Positions 1 to 10,542 are shown, counted from the stretch's first letter. The stretch: 64,000 nucleotides of DNA from CAVTJL01 sp963735065 (GCA_963735065.1 CAVTJL010000001.1:1550001-1614000), one strand, 5' to 3'. The notes: a model not told the origin generated them from the sequence alone. A program made the numbers and translations.

Positions 1-582
1 GCCGACGGGCCGCACATCGTGGCGCTCGACTACGGCATCAAGCGCAACATCCTGCGCAACCTTGCGGCCGCCGGCTGCCGCGTGACGGTGGTCCCGGCCA
101 CGACCACCGCCGAGGAGGTGCTGGCGCTCGAGCCCGACGGTGCCTTCCTCTCGAATGGCCCGGGTGACCCCGCGGCGACGGGCGCCTATGCCGTGCCGGT
201 GATCAGAAAGCTTGTCACGGCCGGCATGCCGGTCTTCGGCATCTGCCTCGGCCATCAGATGCTGGCGCTGGCTGCGGGTGCCAAGACCGAGAAGATGCCC
301 TTCGGCCATCATGGCGCCAACCACCCGGTCAAGGACCTGACCACCGGGAAGGTCGAGATCACCAGCCAGAACCACGGCTTTGCCGTGGCCGAGACGGAGC
401 TGCCCTCCGACGTCGAGGTGACGCATCGCTCGCTCTTCGACGGCACGATCCAGGGCCTGCGCCTGCGCGGGCGGCCGGTCTTCTCCGTCCAGTATCATCC
501 GGAGGCCTCGCCAGGGCCCATGGACAGCCACTATCTCTTCCGCCGCTTCCTGGACCTGGTCCGAGAGGCCGGGGCAGGCTGA
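1..582 (+). CDS. carA: Carbamoyl-phosphate synthase small subunit, C-terminal part (partial)
   Basis: Glutamine amidotransferase subunit that releases ammonia from glutamine for carbamoyl phosphate synthesis (arginine and pyrimidine pathways). The frame is open to the left edge of the window, so the N-terminal domain that contacts CarB is missing; a GTG at 19 is only an internal codon. What is visible is the class I glutaminase domain: an oxyanion-type SNGPGDP motif, the nucleophile cysteine in FGICLGHQML, and the His and Glu partners in QYHPEASPGP near the C-terminus. carB follows 119 bp downstream on the same strand, the usual partner. Identification is secure. Confidence 0.97.
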   Translation, partial: ADGPHIVALDYGIKRNILRNLAAAGCRVTVVPATTTAEEVLALEPDGAFLSNGPGDPAATGAYAVPVIRKLVTAGMPVFGICLGHQMLALAAGAKTEKMPFGHHGANHPVKDLTTGKVEITSQNHGFAVAETELPSDVEVTHRSLFDGTIQGLRLRGRPVFSVQYHPEASPGPMDSHYLFRRFLDLVREAGAG

Positions 583-701
583 GCCACGGCGCCTCCCGCT
601 CGGGAAGAGCTGCGGCCCCCTCATGTTTCAAGCGCCCGACGATCGGCCTCGCTGACAGGCCGGCCGGCCGGGCCGGTGCCGAGAAAGACGACGACGGACC
701 C

Positions 702-3959
<3,258 letters not shown>

Positions 3960-4028
3960 GATCCGCCGACGGTGAGGGACGGCCGCCGGGCGGAGCTTCT
4001 TTCGTCAACTCCAGGATAGCCATCGATC

Positions 4029-4505
4029 ATGTCGAACCGCATCCCGATGACGCCCGAAGGACATTCGCGCCTCACGGCCGAGCTCAAGCGTCTGAAGACG
4101 ATCGAGCGGCCAGCGGTCATCAAGGCGATCGCGGCGGCGCGCGAGCACGGGGATCTCTCGGAGAATGCCGAGTATCACGCAGCGCGCGAGCGTCAGGGGT
4201 TCATCGAGGGCCGGGTGATGGAGCTCGAGGACAAGCTGTCTCGCGCCGAGGTAATCGACATCAATGGGCTCGAGGGCTCGAAGGTGATGTTCGGGGCGCG
4301 CGTCAAGGTTGTCGACGAGGAGACCGACGAGGAGCAGGCGTTCCAGATCGTGGGTCCCGAGGAGGCCGAGATCGCGAATGGCCTTCTGTCGATCCAGTCA
4401 CCTCTGGCCCAGGCCATGCTTGGCAAGGAGGCCGGCGACTCGATCGAGGTCAACACGCCGCGCGGTGTGCGTTACTTCGAGATTCTTACGGTCTCTTTCG
4501 GCTGA
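4029..4505 (+). CDS. greA: Transcription elongation factor GreA
   Basis: Rescues backtracked RNA polymerase by stimulating its intrinsic transcript cleavage. The 158-residue length is standard. The N-terminal coiled coil carries the basic and acidic tip (residues about 10-75, containing GDLSENAEYHAARERQG, in which the two acidic tip residues are present), followed by the FKBP-like C-terminal domain with the signature QAMLGKEAGDSIEVNTPRG. It starts 69 bp after carB and is followed 35 bp later by trxB, so the four genes probably form one transcription unit. The carB-greA order is common in alphaproteobacteria. Confidence 0.97.
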   Translation: MSNRIPMTPEGHSRLTAELKRLKTIERPAVIKAIAAAREHGDLSENAEYHAARERQGFIEGRVMELEDKLSRAEVIDINGLEGSKVMFGARVKVVDEETDEEQAFQIVGPEEAEIANGLLSIQSPLAQAMLGKEAGDSIEVNTPRGVRYFEILTVSFG

Positions 4506-4540
4506 GCCAGGCGCGGGATGCACCGCGCCGCAAGCCACCG

Positions 4541-5524
4541 ATGGCCATCCAGCTCAAGGGCCCGCCGATGCCGGCCGAACGTCGTGTGCGTCTTGTCGTC
4601 CTTGGTGCGGGCCCCGCTGGCTATACGGCGGCGGTCTATGCCGCGCGGGCCAACCTCGCGCCCGTGGTGATCCAGGGCCTTCAGCCAGGCGGACAGCTTT
4701 CCATCACCACCGATGTCGAGAACTATCCGGGCTTCGCCGATCCAATCCAGGGGCCGTGGCTCATGGAGCAGATGGCAGCGCAGGCCGCCAACTGCGGCGC
4801 CGAGCTCGTCTTCGACGTCGCGACGAAGGTCGATCTCGGCAAGCGTCCGTTCACGGTCGAATGCGACAGCGGTGAGGTCCTTCTGGCCGAAGCGCTCGTC
4901 ATCGCCACCGGGGCCCAGGCCCGCTGGCTGGGCCTGCCGAGCGAGCGGCACTTTCAGGGCTTCGGCGTCTCGGCCTGTGCCACCTGCGACGGCTTCTTCT
5001 TTCGCGGCAAGGAGGTCGCTGTCGTGGGCGGCGGCAACACTGCCGCCGAGGAGGCCCTCTACCTGGCCCAGATGTGCAGCAAGGTCTGGCTGATCCATCG
5101 GCGCGACGCCCTTCGCTCGGAGAAGATCCTTCAGGATCGCCTGTTCAACAATCCCAAGATCGAGATCCTTTGGGACAGCGTGGTCGAGGAGGTCCGGGGC
5201 ACGAGCGAGCCGAAGGGTGTCACCGACCTGCTCGTGCGCAATCTGCGCTCGCGCGAGCTCCATGAGCTGCCCGTCCATGGCCTCTTCGTGGCGATCGGCC
5301 ACGACCCGGCGACGAGCCTCTTCAAGGGCCAGCTTGCTATGGATTCCGAAGGCTATATCGTCACCGTGCCCGACAGCACGCGGACCGACGTCGAAGGCGT
5401 CTTTGCTGCGGGTGACGTTCAGGACAAGGTATTCCGCCAGGCCGTGACGGCGGCTGGCACCGGGTGTATGGCCGCGCTTGAGGTCGAGCGATATTTGGCA
5501 GCGATCGACAGCGCCGCGCATTGA
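4541..5524 (+). CDS. trxB: Thioredoxin-disulfide reductase
   Basis: FAD flavoenzyme that passes electrons from NADPH to thioredoxin. It has an N-terminal FAD-binding GAGPAGYTAAVYAARA, the redox-active CATCDG disulfide near residue 147, an NADPH-binding VVGGGNTAAEEALYLA and the C-terminal FAD-contacting AAGDVQDKVFRQAVTAAGTG. Length 327 fits the bacterial low-molecular-weight class. Two starts are possible, 4541 and an in-frame ATG at 4568; the nucleotide-binding strand begins about ten residues after the second, so either would give a functional protein. It lies in the carB-greA run and is followed by a LysR gene 54 bp downstream. Confidence 0.97.
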   Translation: MAIQLKGPPMPAERRVRLVVLGAGPAGYTAAVYAARANLAPVVIQGLQPGGQLSITTDVENYPGFADPIQGPWLMEQMAAQAANCGAELVFDVATKVDLGKRPFTVECDSGEVLLAEALVIATGAQARWLGLPSERHFQGFGVSACATCDGFFFRGKEVAVVGGGNTAAEEALYLAQMCSKVWLIHRRDALRSEKILQDRLFNNPKIEILWDSVVEEVRGTSEPKGVTDLLVRNLRSRELHELPVHGLFVAIGHDPATSLFKGQLAMDSEGYIVTVPDSTRTDVEGVFAAGDVQDKVFRQAVTAAGTGCMAALEVERYLAAIDSAAH

Positions 5525-5578
5525 GCCGGGCTTCCGCCAGTGGCGTGTCCGGCGAAAAGACAATAAAGAAGGTCCGGC

Positions 5579-6484
5579 ATGCTCGACTGGGATCGCGTTC
5601 GCATCTTTCACACCGTCGCCGAGGCTGGCAGCTTCACCCGTGCGGCTGATCGCCTGGGTCTGAGCCAGTCGGCGATCAGCCGGCAGATCGGCGCGCTCGA
5701 GGAGGACCTGGGCTCACCGCTGTTTCATCGCCATGCCCGCGGCCTCGTTCTCACCGAGCAGGGCGAGATCCTCCTCGAGACGGCGCGCGAGCTCGCCAAG
5801 CGCATGGCGGCGGTGCAGACCGCGCTGCGGGAGAGCAGGGACGTTCCGGCCGGCCTGCTTCGGGTCAGCACGACGGTCGGGGTGGGGACACTCTGGCTCA
5901 CCTCGCATCTGGGCGAGTTCCTCGACCGCTATCCGGAGATAGCGCTCTCGCTCATCGTCTCCGATACCGAGATGGACCTCAGCATGCGGGAGGCCGACGT
6001 GGCCGTCCGCCTGCACCGCCCGACCCAGGCCGATCTCATTCAGCGCCGGTTGATGACGGTGCACACCCACATCTATGCCTCGCCCGACTATCTGAGCCGG
6101 CATGGCGAGCCGAAGGCGGCGACCGAGCTGGATCGCCATCGGCTGATCACCTACGGCGACAGCGCGCCGCCGCCCGTGACGTCCCTGAACTGGATCCTGC
6201 ACGCCGGTCGCGAGGACGACGAGCATATCGAGCCGCGCCGCCCCTCGCTCACCATCAACAACGTCTATGGCATGCTGCGGGCCACCGAGACGGGGCTGGG
6301 TCTGGCCTCGCTGCCGGACTATCTGGCGGTGGCCGGCCGGCGGCTGACCAGGATCCTGCCCGAGCTCGAGGGGCCCTCCTTCACCGCCTACTTCGTCTAT
6401 CCGGAGGAGCTTCGGACGAGCAAGCGGGTGGCGGTGTTCCGCGACTTCCTCCTCGAGAAGGTCGCCGCCCATCCCGTGTGGTAG
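5579..6484 (+). CDS. LysR family transcriptional regulator
   Basis: A 301-residue LysR-type regulator. Residues 1-60 form the winged helix-turn-helix (FHTVAEAGSFTRAADRLGLSQSAISRQIGALE), followed by a linker helix and a substrate-binding co-inducer domain. The ATG at 5579 is preceded by an AAGAAGG ribosome binding site. It lies 54 bp after trxB on the same strand, an arrangement found in several alphaproteobacteria, so it may be co-transcribed with trxB. The target and inducer cannot be told from sequence; the co-inducer domain resembles the group that controls adjacent redox or aromatic genes only in general terms. Confidence 0.93.
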   Translation: MLDWDRVRIFHTVAEAGSFTRAADRLGLSQSAISRQIGALEEDLGSPLFHRHARGLVLTEQGEILLETARELAKRMAAVQTALRESRDVPAGLLRVSTTVGVGTLWLTSHLGEFLDRYPEIALSLIVSDTEMDLSMREADVAVRLHRPTQADLIQRRLMTVHTHIYASPDYLSRHGEPKAATELDRHRLITYGDSAPPPVTSLNWILHAGREDDEHIEPRRPSLTINNVYGMLRATETGLGLASLPDYLAVAGRRLTRILPELEGPSFTAYFVYPEELRTSKRVAVFRDFLLEKVAAHPVW

Positions 6485-6524
6485 AGCCATGCGCCGGCGG
6501 GATGGCGCTCATGGAAATTTGGGC

Positions 6525-6553
6525 TAGCCAAGCCTGGGCGGATGCCCTACATA
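6525..6553 (+). promoter_or_regulatory. Putative promoter of small RNA copy 1
   Basis: TAGCCA at 6525-6530 and TACATA at 6548-6553 are separated by exactly 17 bp. The same pair (TAGCCG, 17 bp, TACATG) precedes copy 2, and TGGACA, 17 bp, TACATA precedes copy 3. The minus-10-like CTACAT is conserved in all three copies and lies 160-162 bp before the end of each terminator, which is the main support. The minus-35 match is poor here, so an alternative sigma factor is possible. Confidence 0.45.
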
Positions 6554-6567
6554 TTGCAGCGCAGCAA
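6554..6567. promoter_or_regulatory. TGC-N3-GCA site, possible PhaR-type operator (copy 1)
   Basis: TTGCAGCGCAGCAA directly follows the minus-10-like element of small RNA copy 1. The spaced TGC-N3-GCA core resembles the site described, from memory, for the polyhydroxyalkanoate regulator PhaR in Paracoccus and Rhodobacter. Three more copies lie within 900 bp (7065, 7187, 7439). Overlap with the start region of the small RNA would suit repression. The regulator assignment is inference. Confidence 0.3.
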
Positions 6568-6707
6568 GGGCGTGGTTCTGGGTGCCCTGGCTGCCCGAAG
6601 GAAGCTTGCTTCCTCCGGTTGCCCGGGTGCAAGGCCCGGGTGTTGTCTCCCAGACGTTTAGCCTCCCTGATCTACTTGGCCGGGTCCTTGGACCCGGCCA
6701 TTTTTTT
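6560..6707 (+). ncRNA. Tandem small RNA, copy 1 (CCUCCC-motif type)
   Basis: First of three paralogous small RNA genes. The start is estimated from the CTACAT element at 6547. The predicted RNA of about 148 nt has a GGAAGCTTGCTTCC hairpin, a CCCGGG-based hairpin ending at 6640, a single-stranded stretch containing TCTCCCAGACGTTTAGCC and CCTCCCTGATCTACT, and a 10-bp terminator stem followed by seven T. The block from 6634 to the terminator is nearly identical in the copies at 6892 and 7267. CCTCCC is complementary to a Shine-Dalgarno sequence. Tandem copies with CCUCCC motifs and their own terminators are the hallmark of the alphaproteobacterial cuckoo/CcsR/alpha-r14-type RNAs. No conserved protein frame is shared by the copies. 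Confidence 0.65.
6678..6707 (+). terminator. Rho-independent terminator of small RNA copy 1
   Basis: Perfect 10-bp stem GGCCGGGTCC / GGACCCGGCC with a two-base TT loop as written (the loop will open to about four bases), an A, then seven T. It is strong on the plus strand. Confidence 0.85.
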
Positions 6708-6783
6708 GCCCGCCTCGAGCCTGGATGCCGCCCCGCGCAATGCCCCTGTGCACCAAGCGCAAGGCCTTCCTCATCATCGGCTC

Positions 6784-6812
6784 TAGCCGAACCGCCTCCC
6801 GATCCCTACATG
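6784..6812 (+). promoter_or_regulatory. Putative promoter of small RNA copy 2
   Basis: TAGCCG at 6784-6789, a 17-bp spacer, then TACATG at 6807-6812, aligned with the same elements before copy 1. The sequence after the minus-10 differs from copies 1 and 3: it reads TTTCTTGCGATGCC and lacks a good TGC-N3-GCA site, so this copy may be controlled differently. Confidence 0.4.
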
Positions 6813-6818
6813 GTTTCT

Positions 6819-6967
6819 TGCGATGCCGGACCGGTCTCTGGGGTCCGTATCGTCCGCCAGCGGCTCGCCGCTGCGGTCACTCGGGCGACCTGCCCGGGTG
6901 TTGTCTCCCAGAGGTTTAGCCTCCCTGATCTACTCGGCCGGATCGGCAACGATCCGGCCTCTTTTTT
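6819..6967 (+). ncRNA. Tandem small RNA, copy 2 (CCUCCC-motif type)
   Basis: Second copy, start estimated. The 5' part has diverged but keeps the same architecture by different bases: a GCCAGCGGCTCGCCGCTGC hairpin, then CGGGCGACCTGCCCG, then the conserved block from 6892 with CTCCCAGAGG and TTTAGCCTCCCTGATCTACT, then the terminator. Changes in the stems are compensatory, which argues for selection on RNA structure rather than on a protein. The distance from CTACAT to terminator end (162 bp) matches copies 1 and 3 within two bases. Confidence 0.62.
6936..6967 (+). terminator. Rho-independent terminator of small RNA copy 2
   Basis: Perfect 10-bp stem GGCCGGATCG / CGATCCGGCC closed by a GCAA tetraloop of the GNRA class, followed by TC and six T. 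Confidence 0.85.
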
Positions 6968-7064
6968 GCTCGCAGCGTGCTGAGGCAAACTGTCGCATTC
7001 TTGGTAGGGCATCCGCGCCGGCACGTCAAGCCGCGTGGTCGGTCATGGATGCGGTCGCTCGATC

Positions 7065-7078
7065 TTGCAGCGCAGCAA
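7065..7078. promoter_or_regulatory. TGC-N3-GCA site, possible PhaR-type operator (copy 2)
   Basis: TTGCAGCGCAGCAA, identical to the 14 bases at 6554. Here it is not preceded by the CTACATA element and no small RNA or terminator follows directly, so it may be a leftover of a decayed fourth unit or an auxiliary site for the small RNA gene that starts near 7190. Confidence 0.25.
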
Positions 7079-7157
7079 GGCTTTGTGACGCCGGCCGGCC
7101 TCGAGGTGCCGCTCGTCCCGGCACGGTGAGCTGATTGAACGAGATGATGACAAAGGC

Positions 7158-7186
7158 TGGACAGGGCTCATCGGACACGCTACATA
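7158..7186 (+). promoter_or_regulatory. Putative promoter of small RNA copy 3
   Basis: TGGACA at 7158-7163, a 17-bp spacer, TACATA at 7181-7186. This is the best sigma-70-like match of the three small RNA promoters. Confidence 0.5.
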
Positions 7187-7199
7187 TTGCACCGCAGCA
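7187..7199. promoter_or_regulatory. TGC-N3-GCA site, possible PhaR-type operator (copy 3)
   Basis: TTGCACCGCAGCA directly follows the minus-10 element of small RNA copy 3, in the same relative position as the site at 6554 in copy 1. Confidence 0.3.
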
Positions 7200-7339
7200 C
7201 GGACGTTGCTCTGGGAAGTCCTGCTGCCCGACCGAAGCCTCGCTTCGGCGGGGTCCTGGGCTTCACGCCCGGGTGTTTTCTCCCAGACGTTTAGCCTCCC
7301 TGATCTACTCGGCCGGGCACACGCCCGGCCTCTTTTTTT
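7193..7339 (+). ncRNA. Tandem small RNA, copy 3 (CCUCCC-motif type)
   Basis: Third copy, start estimated. It contains a CCGAAGCCTCGCTTCGG hairpin, a CCTGGGCTTCACGCCCGGG hairpin, the conserved TCTCCCAGACGTTTAGCC and CCTCCCTGATCTACT block, and a terminator. From 7267 on it differs from copy 1 at only a few positions. The stems change in a compensatory way relative to the other copies. The msrP gene lies convergently 140 bp further on. Confidence 0.65.
7311..7339 (+). terminator. Rho-independent terminator of small RNA copy 3
   Basis: Perfect 8-bp stem GGCCGGGC / GCCCGGCC with an ACAC loop, then TC and seven T. Confidence 0.85.
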
Positions 7340-7438
7340 GACCCGAGACAAGTTGAGAAGCTACCGCCAGACCGTAGGAGGTCGGGCGGTTGGCGTCAAC
7401 GCGCGAGACAACGGGCCGCACAAGAATCAGATACTCAG

Positions 7439-7451
7439 TGCAGCGCAACAA
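7439..7451. promoter_or_regulatory. TGC-N3-GCA site, possible PhaR-type operator (copy 4)
   Basis: TGCAGCGCAACAA, one base different from the core at 6554. It lies 30 bp beyond the end of msrP and is not in an obvious promoter, so it is the weakest of the four. Confidence 0.2.
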
Positions 7452-7480
7452 ATTCGCCCCAGACGCGAGGGCGTCGAGGC

Positions 7481-8443
7481 TCAGCGGTAAAGCGGCTCGT
7501 TTTGCAGGTCCTTGTAGATGCCGGCCACCTGCTCGGCGTAGCCGTTGAAGAGCTGGGTCGGGACGCGCTCACCGGTGCCGACGATCTCTTCCGTCGCCTG
7601 GCTCCAGCGCGGATGCGGCACCTCGGGATTGACGTTGGCCCAAAAGCCGTATTCCGAGGCCTGGATGGTCTGCCAGAACGTCTTGGGCTGCGTGTCCGTG
7701 AAGGTGAAGCGCACGATCGACTTGATCGACTTGAAGCCGTACTTCCAGGGCACCTCGAGCCGCAGCGGCGCCCCGTCCTGCTTGGGCGCGGGCTTGCCGT
7801 AGAGGCCGGTCACGATGAGCGCCAGCTCGTTGGTGGCCTCGGCCATCGTCAGGCCCTCGGTGTAGGGCCAGGGGTACCAGAACTGGCGCTGGCCCGGCGC
7901 CATGGCCGGATCCATGAAGGTCGTCATGCCCACATATTTGGCCGAGCCCAGCGGCCGCGCCATGTCGACCAGGGCCTTGAGCGGGAAGCCCGTGAAGGGC
8001 ACGGCGATCGACCAGGCCTCGACGCAGCGGTGGCGGTAGAGGCGCTCCTCGAGCGGCATCTTGCGGATGAGCTCGGCCGCGTCCATCTCGATCGGCTTCT
8101 CGACCATGCCGTCGATCGTGACCTTCCAGGGCTGCAGCTTCAGCGCCTGGGCCGCCTTCCAGATCTGCTTGAACGAGCCGAACTCGTAGAAATTGTTGTA
8201 GGTCGTCACGACCTTCTCGGGCGTGATCGGCCGGTCGAGCGTGTAGCGGTCGTCGCGCTTGGCGGGATAGAGGTCCGGATCGAGCCCCGCCGCCTCCTCC
8301 GCCGCCAGCCCCAGCCGCGGCACGCCCGCCAGGATCGAGCCCGCGGCCATGCCCGCGATCAGCTCGCGACGCCGCAGATAGACGCCCTCGGGCGTGGCCC
8401 GGCTCTCGGGGATCTCCCAACCGCGTCGTGACCTGGTCAACAT
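7481..8443 (-). CDS. msrP: Protein-methionine-sulfoxide reductase catalytic subunit MsrP
   Basis: Periplasmic molybdopterin enzyme that reduces methionine sulfoxide in oxidised envelope proteins. The N-terminus carries a Tat signal (RRRELIAGMAAGSILAGVP, residues 24-42). The sulfite-oxidase-fold domain contains the cysteine ligand of molybdenum in RHRCVEAWSIAVPFTGFP (Cys140), a YPWPYTEGL segment and PLRLEVPWKYGFKSIKSIV, all typical of MsrP. At 320 residues it is slightly shorter than the E. coli protein. The haem-containing membrane partner MsrQ usually lies directly downstream but is absent here; the downstream side holds the small RNA cluster. Confidence 0.95.
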   Translation of the reverse strand: MLTRSRRGWEIPESRATPEGVYLRRRELIAGMAAGSILAGVPRLGLAAEEAAGLDPDLYPAKRDDRYTLDRPITPEKVVTTYNNFYEFGSFKQIWKAAQALKLQPWKVTIDGMVEKPIEMDAAELIRKMPLEERLYRHRCVEAWSIAVPFTGFPLKALVDMARPLGSAKYVGMTTFMDPAMAPGQRQFWYPWPYTEGLTMAEATNELALIVTGLYGKPAPKQDGAPLRLEVPWKYGFKSIKSIVRFTFTDTQPKTFWQTIQASEYGFWANVNPEVPHPRWSQATEEIVGTGERVPTQLFNGYAEQVAGIYKDLQNEPLYR

Positions 8444-8560
8444 CGCGCCTCTCCTTGCTCTGCCCGGGAGAAGCTATGGCGCTGCCCCGCTCGCGGCAAT
8501 TCAATCACCCGCGATCCGGCAGGGCAGGGCCCGGCCGACCCAGTCCTCCCGCAGCTCTTT

Positions 8561-9170
8561 CCTGTCACGTTGCGGGCCGTGGGCCCTCGTGGCGGTGCCA
8601 GGGCGACAGAGCAGGCGCGACGACGCGCGCCTCCGGGCATCGCGCCACTCCGGCTCTTCTCCTGTCAGCCTCCGGCGCTCGACCCGCGGATGCATGCCCG
8701 GGCTCGCGAGGGCCCCGCCAGGACGTGTCATGGGCCTGCACGAGGGTGACAGCAGGAAGGGCGAGCCTGGGCCAGGCCAGGGCGTGCTCCTGCGGACATC
8801 GCACGACGCCGGCCGCTTTTCCTTTGTCATCCTCGGGCTCTCGACCCGAGGATCCATGCGCACGCTCGCGACAGCGCGCCAGGACGGGGCATGGACCCTC
8901 GTGTCGGGGCACGAGGGTGACAAGAATAGAGCGTGAACATGCACCTTTCCTGTCATCCTCCGGCTTGACCGGAGGATCAGGTGACGCGGCGCGATGGGAC
9001 AGGAGTCTCCTGCTCCCCGCCACCTGGAGCCGGGCGGTGACAACAAGGGCCGCGGACACACGTCTCCTGTCGCCCCACGGCTTGACCGGGGGGCCAACTG
9101 CCGGAGGCTGGCCACGCTACTGTCGCGTCACGCCGCCAGTTGATCCCCCGCTCAAGGCGGGGGATGACCC
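8561..9170. repeat. Array of five palindromic intergenic elements
   Basis: Five related elements lie at about 8561-8609 (degenerate), 8661-8752, 8821-8923, 8949-9043 and 9066-9170. A complete unit of 90-105 bp opens with a CCTGTCATCCTCGGGCTC-type half and closes with its approximate reverse complement, (GG)CACGAGGGTGACA, and each end also forms its own small hairpin, for example CATCCTCCGG / CCGGAGGATC at 8954-8976. The last element ends in a perfect GATCCCCCGC / GCGGGGGAT hairpin. These are REP/palindromic-repeat-like sequences of the kind scattered through alphaproteobacterial genomes. Several frames cross the array but none resembles a protein. The spacing between elements is 20-70 bp. Confidence 0.75.
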
Positions 9171-9226
9171 GGAGGGGTGGGCCGGCTTGCTCTTCTGTCA
9201 CGATCCTTTGCTGATCTTCTCTTCTT

Positions 9227-9837
9227 TCACTCTCCTCTTTGCTCCTCCACCGCCCCGGCCCCGCTCTCTCCCAGCGTGGCGTGGCGGCTCTCGGCGTAGC
9301 GCAGGACCCAGTCGGCCACGTCCGGGTTGCTCCGGGCGAAGGCGAGGAGGTCCGAGACAAGCTCGGCGGCGACGGGATTTTTCGACGCCTGGATGGAAGG
9401 CTCGGACGCCGGGACAATCGTCGGCCGGCGCCGCGCCGATCTCGTCCCCGGCACAGCAGCTCGGGATCGTGGTCGCTCGTGCGCGTCACGAGGCGGCGCA
9501 GGCGGTTTTCCGGATGGCGGCCGCGGTTGCCCTCGTAGGCAAGGAACAAAAGAGCTTTGGTGTCGCCCATGTCGGCGAGGTGCTGGAGGCTGGCGAACGC
9601 CGTCCTGATCAGGATCTCTTCGCGCTCGTCCTCGGGCAGCTCGGCCTCGCGCCGGTAGTAGGCGACGTGTTTCTGGAACTTCTCGTCCTCGAGGAGCGCC
9701 AGAATCTCGGCCTCGTCCGTGCCCTCGTGCCTGGCGACCTCGGCGGGCGTCATGCCGCCGGCGAGTCGCCGCGCCAGCCGCACGGTGCGGGCCGCGGGCA
9801 TCGAGGCGGGGGAACGCGAGGGGTAGATAGAAGGCAT
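9227..9837 (-). pseudogene. Hypothetical protein, broken by two +1 frameshifts
   Basis: No recognised family. The N-terminal 130 codons read well (an AARTVRLARRLAGGMTPAEV helix-turn-helix-like start, then acidic helices ending in ENRLRRLVTRTSDHDPELL). Continuity is then lost and restored in another frame that reads NPVAAELVSDLLAFARSN, followed by DVADWVLRYAESRH, and stops at 9227. Removing one C from the run at 9446-9449 and one G from 9411-9413 gives a single frame of 202 residues with an exact codon multiple. The start resembles small regulators or terminase small subunits in style only. Either a decaying gene or assembly errors; other genes in the window show the same kind of one-base gain. 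Confidence 0.5.
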
Positions 9838-9958
9838 TTCTTTCGTTTATAGGATTTTTATCGGTACGTCAAGCGGCATTCGGTGCGGCCTCGCGCGTGA
9901 GGCGGGAGGGCAGACAAAAGTACGAATTCTTGCTACCAGAGAGGCGAAGGAGAGAGCC

Positions 9959-10240
9959 ATGGCGCATGTCGAGAAGCTGAGCATCGCCCTGACCCCGGAC
10001 ATGGCGTCGGACGTCCGGCAGGCGGTGGAGAGCGGCGACTATGCCTCGGCGAGCGAGGTGATCCGGGACGCGCTGCGCTACTGGAAGCAGAGGCGCACGG
10101 TCGACGAGGAGATGGTGCTGGAGCTGCGCCGCCTCTGGCAGGAGGGCCTCGACAGTGGTCCGGCCGAGCCGCTCGACATGGCCGAGATCAAGCGTGAGGC
10201 GCGCAGGCGCCTCGGGGCCCGCGCGAAGCCCGGAGCCTGA
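9959..10240 (+). CDS. parD: Type II antitoxin, ParD family
   Basis: Ribbon-helix-helix antitoxin of 93 residues. The N-terminal strand and helices read KLSIALTPDMASDVRQAVES then GDYASASEVIRDALRYWK, a close match to the ParD/CC2985 family. The C-terminal acidic and basic helices would wrap the toxin. A good AAGGAGAG ribosome binding site precedes the ATG. Its stop overlaps the ATG of the ParE toxin gene by one base (TGATG), so the two are translationally coupled. The dimer is expected to bind and repress its own promoter in the 120 bp upstream. Confidence 0.93.
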   Translation: MAHVEKLSIALTPDMASDVRQAVESGDYASASEVIRDALRYWKQRRTVDEEMVLELRRLWQEGLDSGPAEPLDMAEIKREARRRLGARAKPGA

Positions 10241-10527
10241 TGCCCCGTCTCGTCCGCTCACCTCGGGCCCGAGAGGACCTGATCGAGCTTTGGACCTACA
10301 TCGCGGCGGACGACCCGGCGGCCGCCGATCGCCTGCTGGACGCCGCCCTGGAGAAGCTGCTTCTGCTGGCTGCGAGCCCCAGGCTCGGGCCATCCCGCCC
10401 CGACATTGCGCCCGGCCTTCGCCTGTTCCCCGTCCGTCGCTACGTGATTCTCTATCGCGAGCTCGCGGACGGCATCGAGGTCGTGCGGGTGGTGCACGGG
10501 ATGCGGCGGCTGAGTGACGTGGTGTGA
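10240..10527 (+). CDS. parE: Type II toxin, RelE/ParE family
   Basis: A 95-residue toxin with the RelE/ParE fold: N-terminal LVRSPRAREDLIELWTYIAA helix pair, a central basic PRLGPSRPDIAPGLRLFPV segment and the closing strand pair YVILYREL and IEVVRVVHG. ParE members poison gyrase. It overlaps parD by one base and sits at the edge of the A+T-rich ParA-SIR2 cassette, where it may help stabilise the accessory region. Confidence 0.93.
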   Translation: MPRLVRSPRAREDLIELWTYIAADDPAAADRLLDAALEKLLLLAASPRLGPSRPDIAPGLRLFPVRRYVILYRELADGIEVVRVVHGMRRLSDVV

Positions 10528-10542
10528 GAGACTCGCGATGAG

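Noticed and set aside
6582..7490. Several short frames through the small RNA repeats
   Set aside because: The frames differ between the three copies, the substitutions preserve RNA stems rather than codons, and the translations end in terminator sequence.
8428..9852. 474-codon plus-strand frame through the palindromic elements
   Set aside because: The translation is Arg/Pro/Ser-rich and follows the repeats; it also opposes the broken hypothetical gene, which reads much better on the minus strand.
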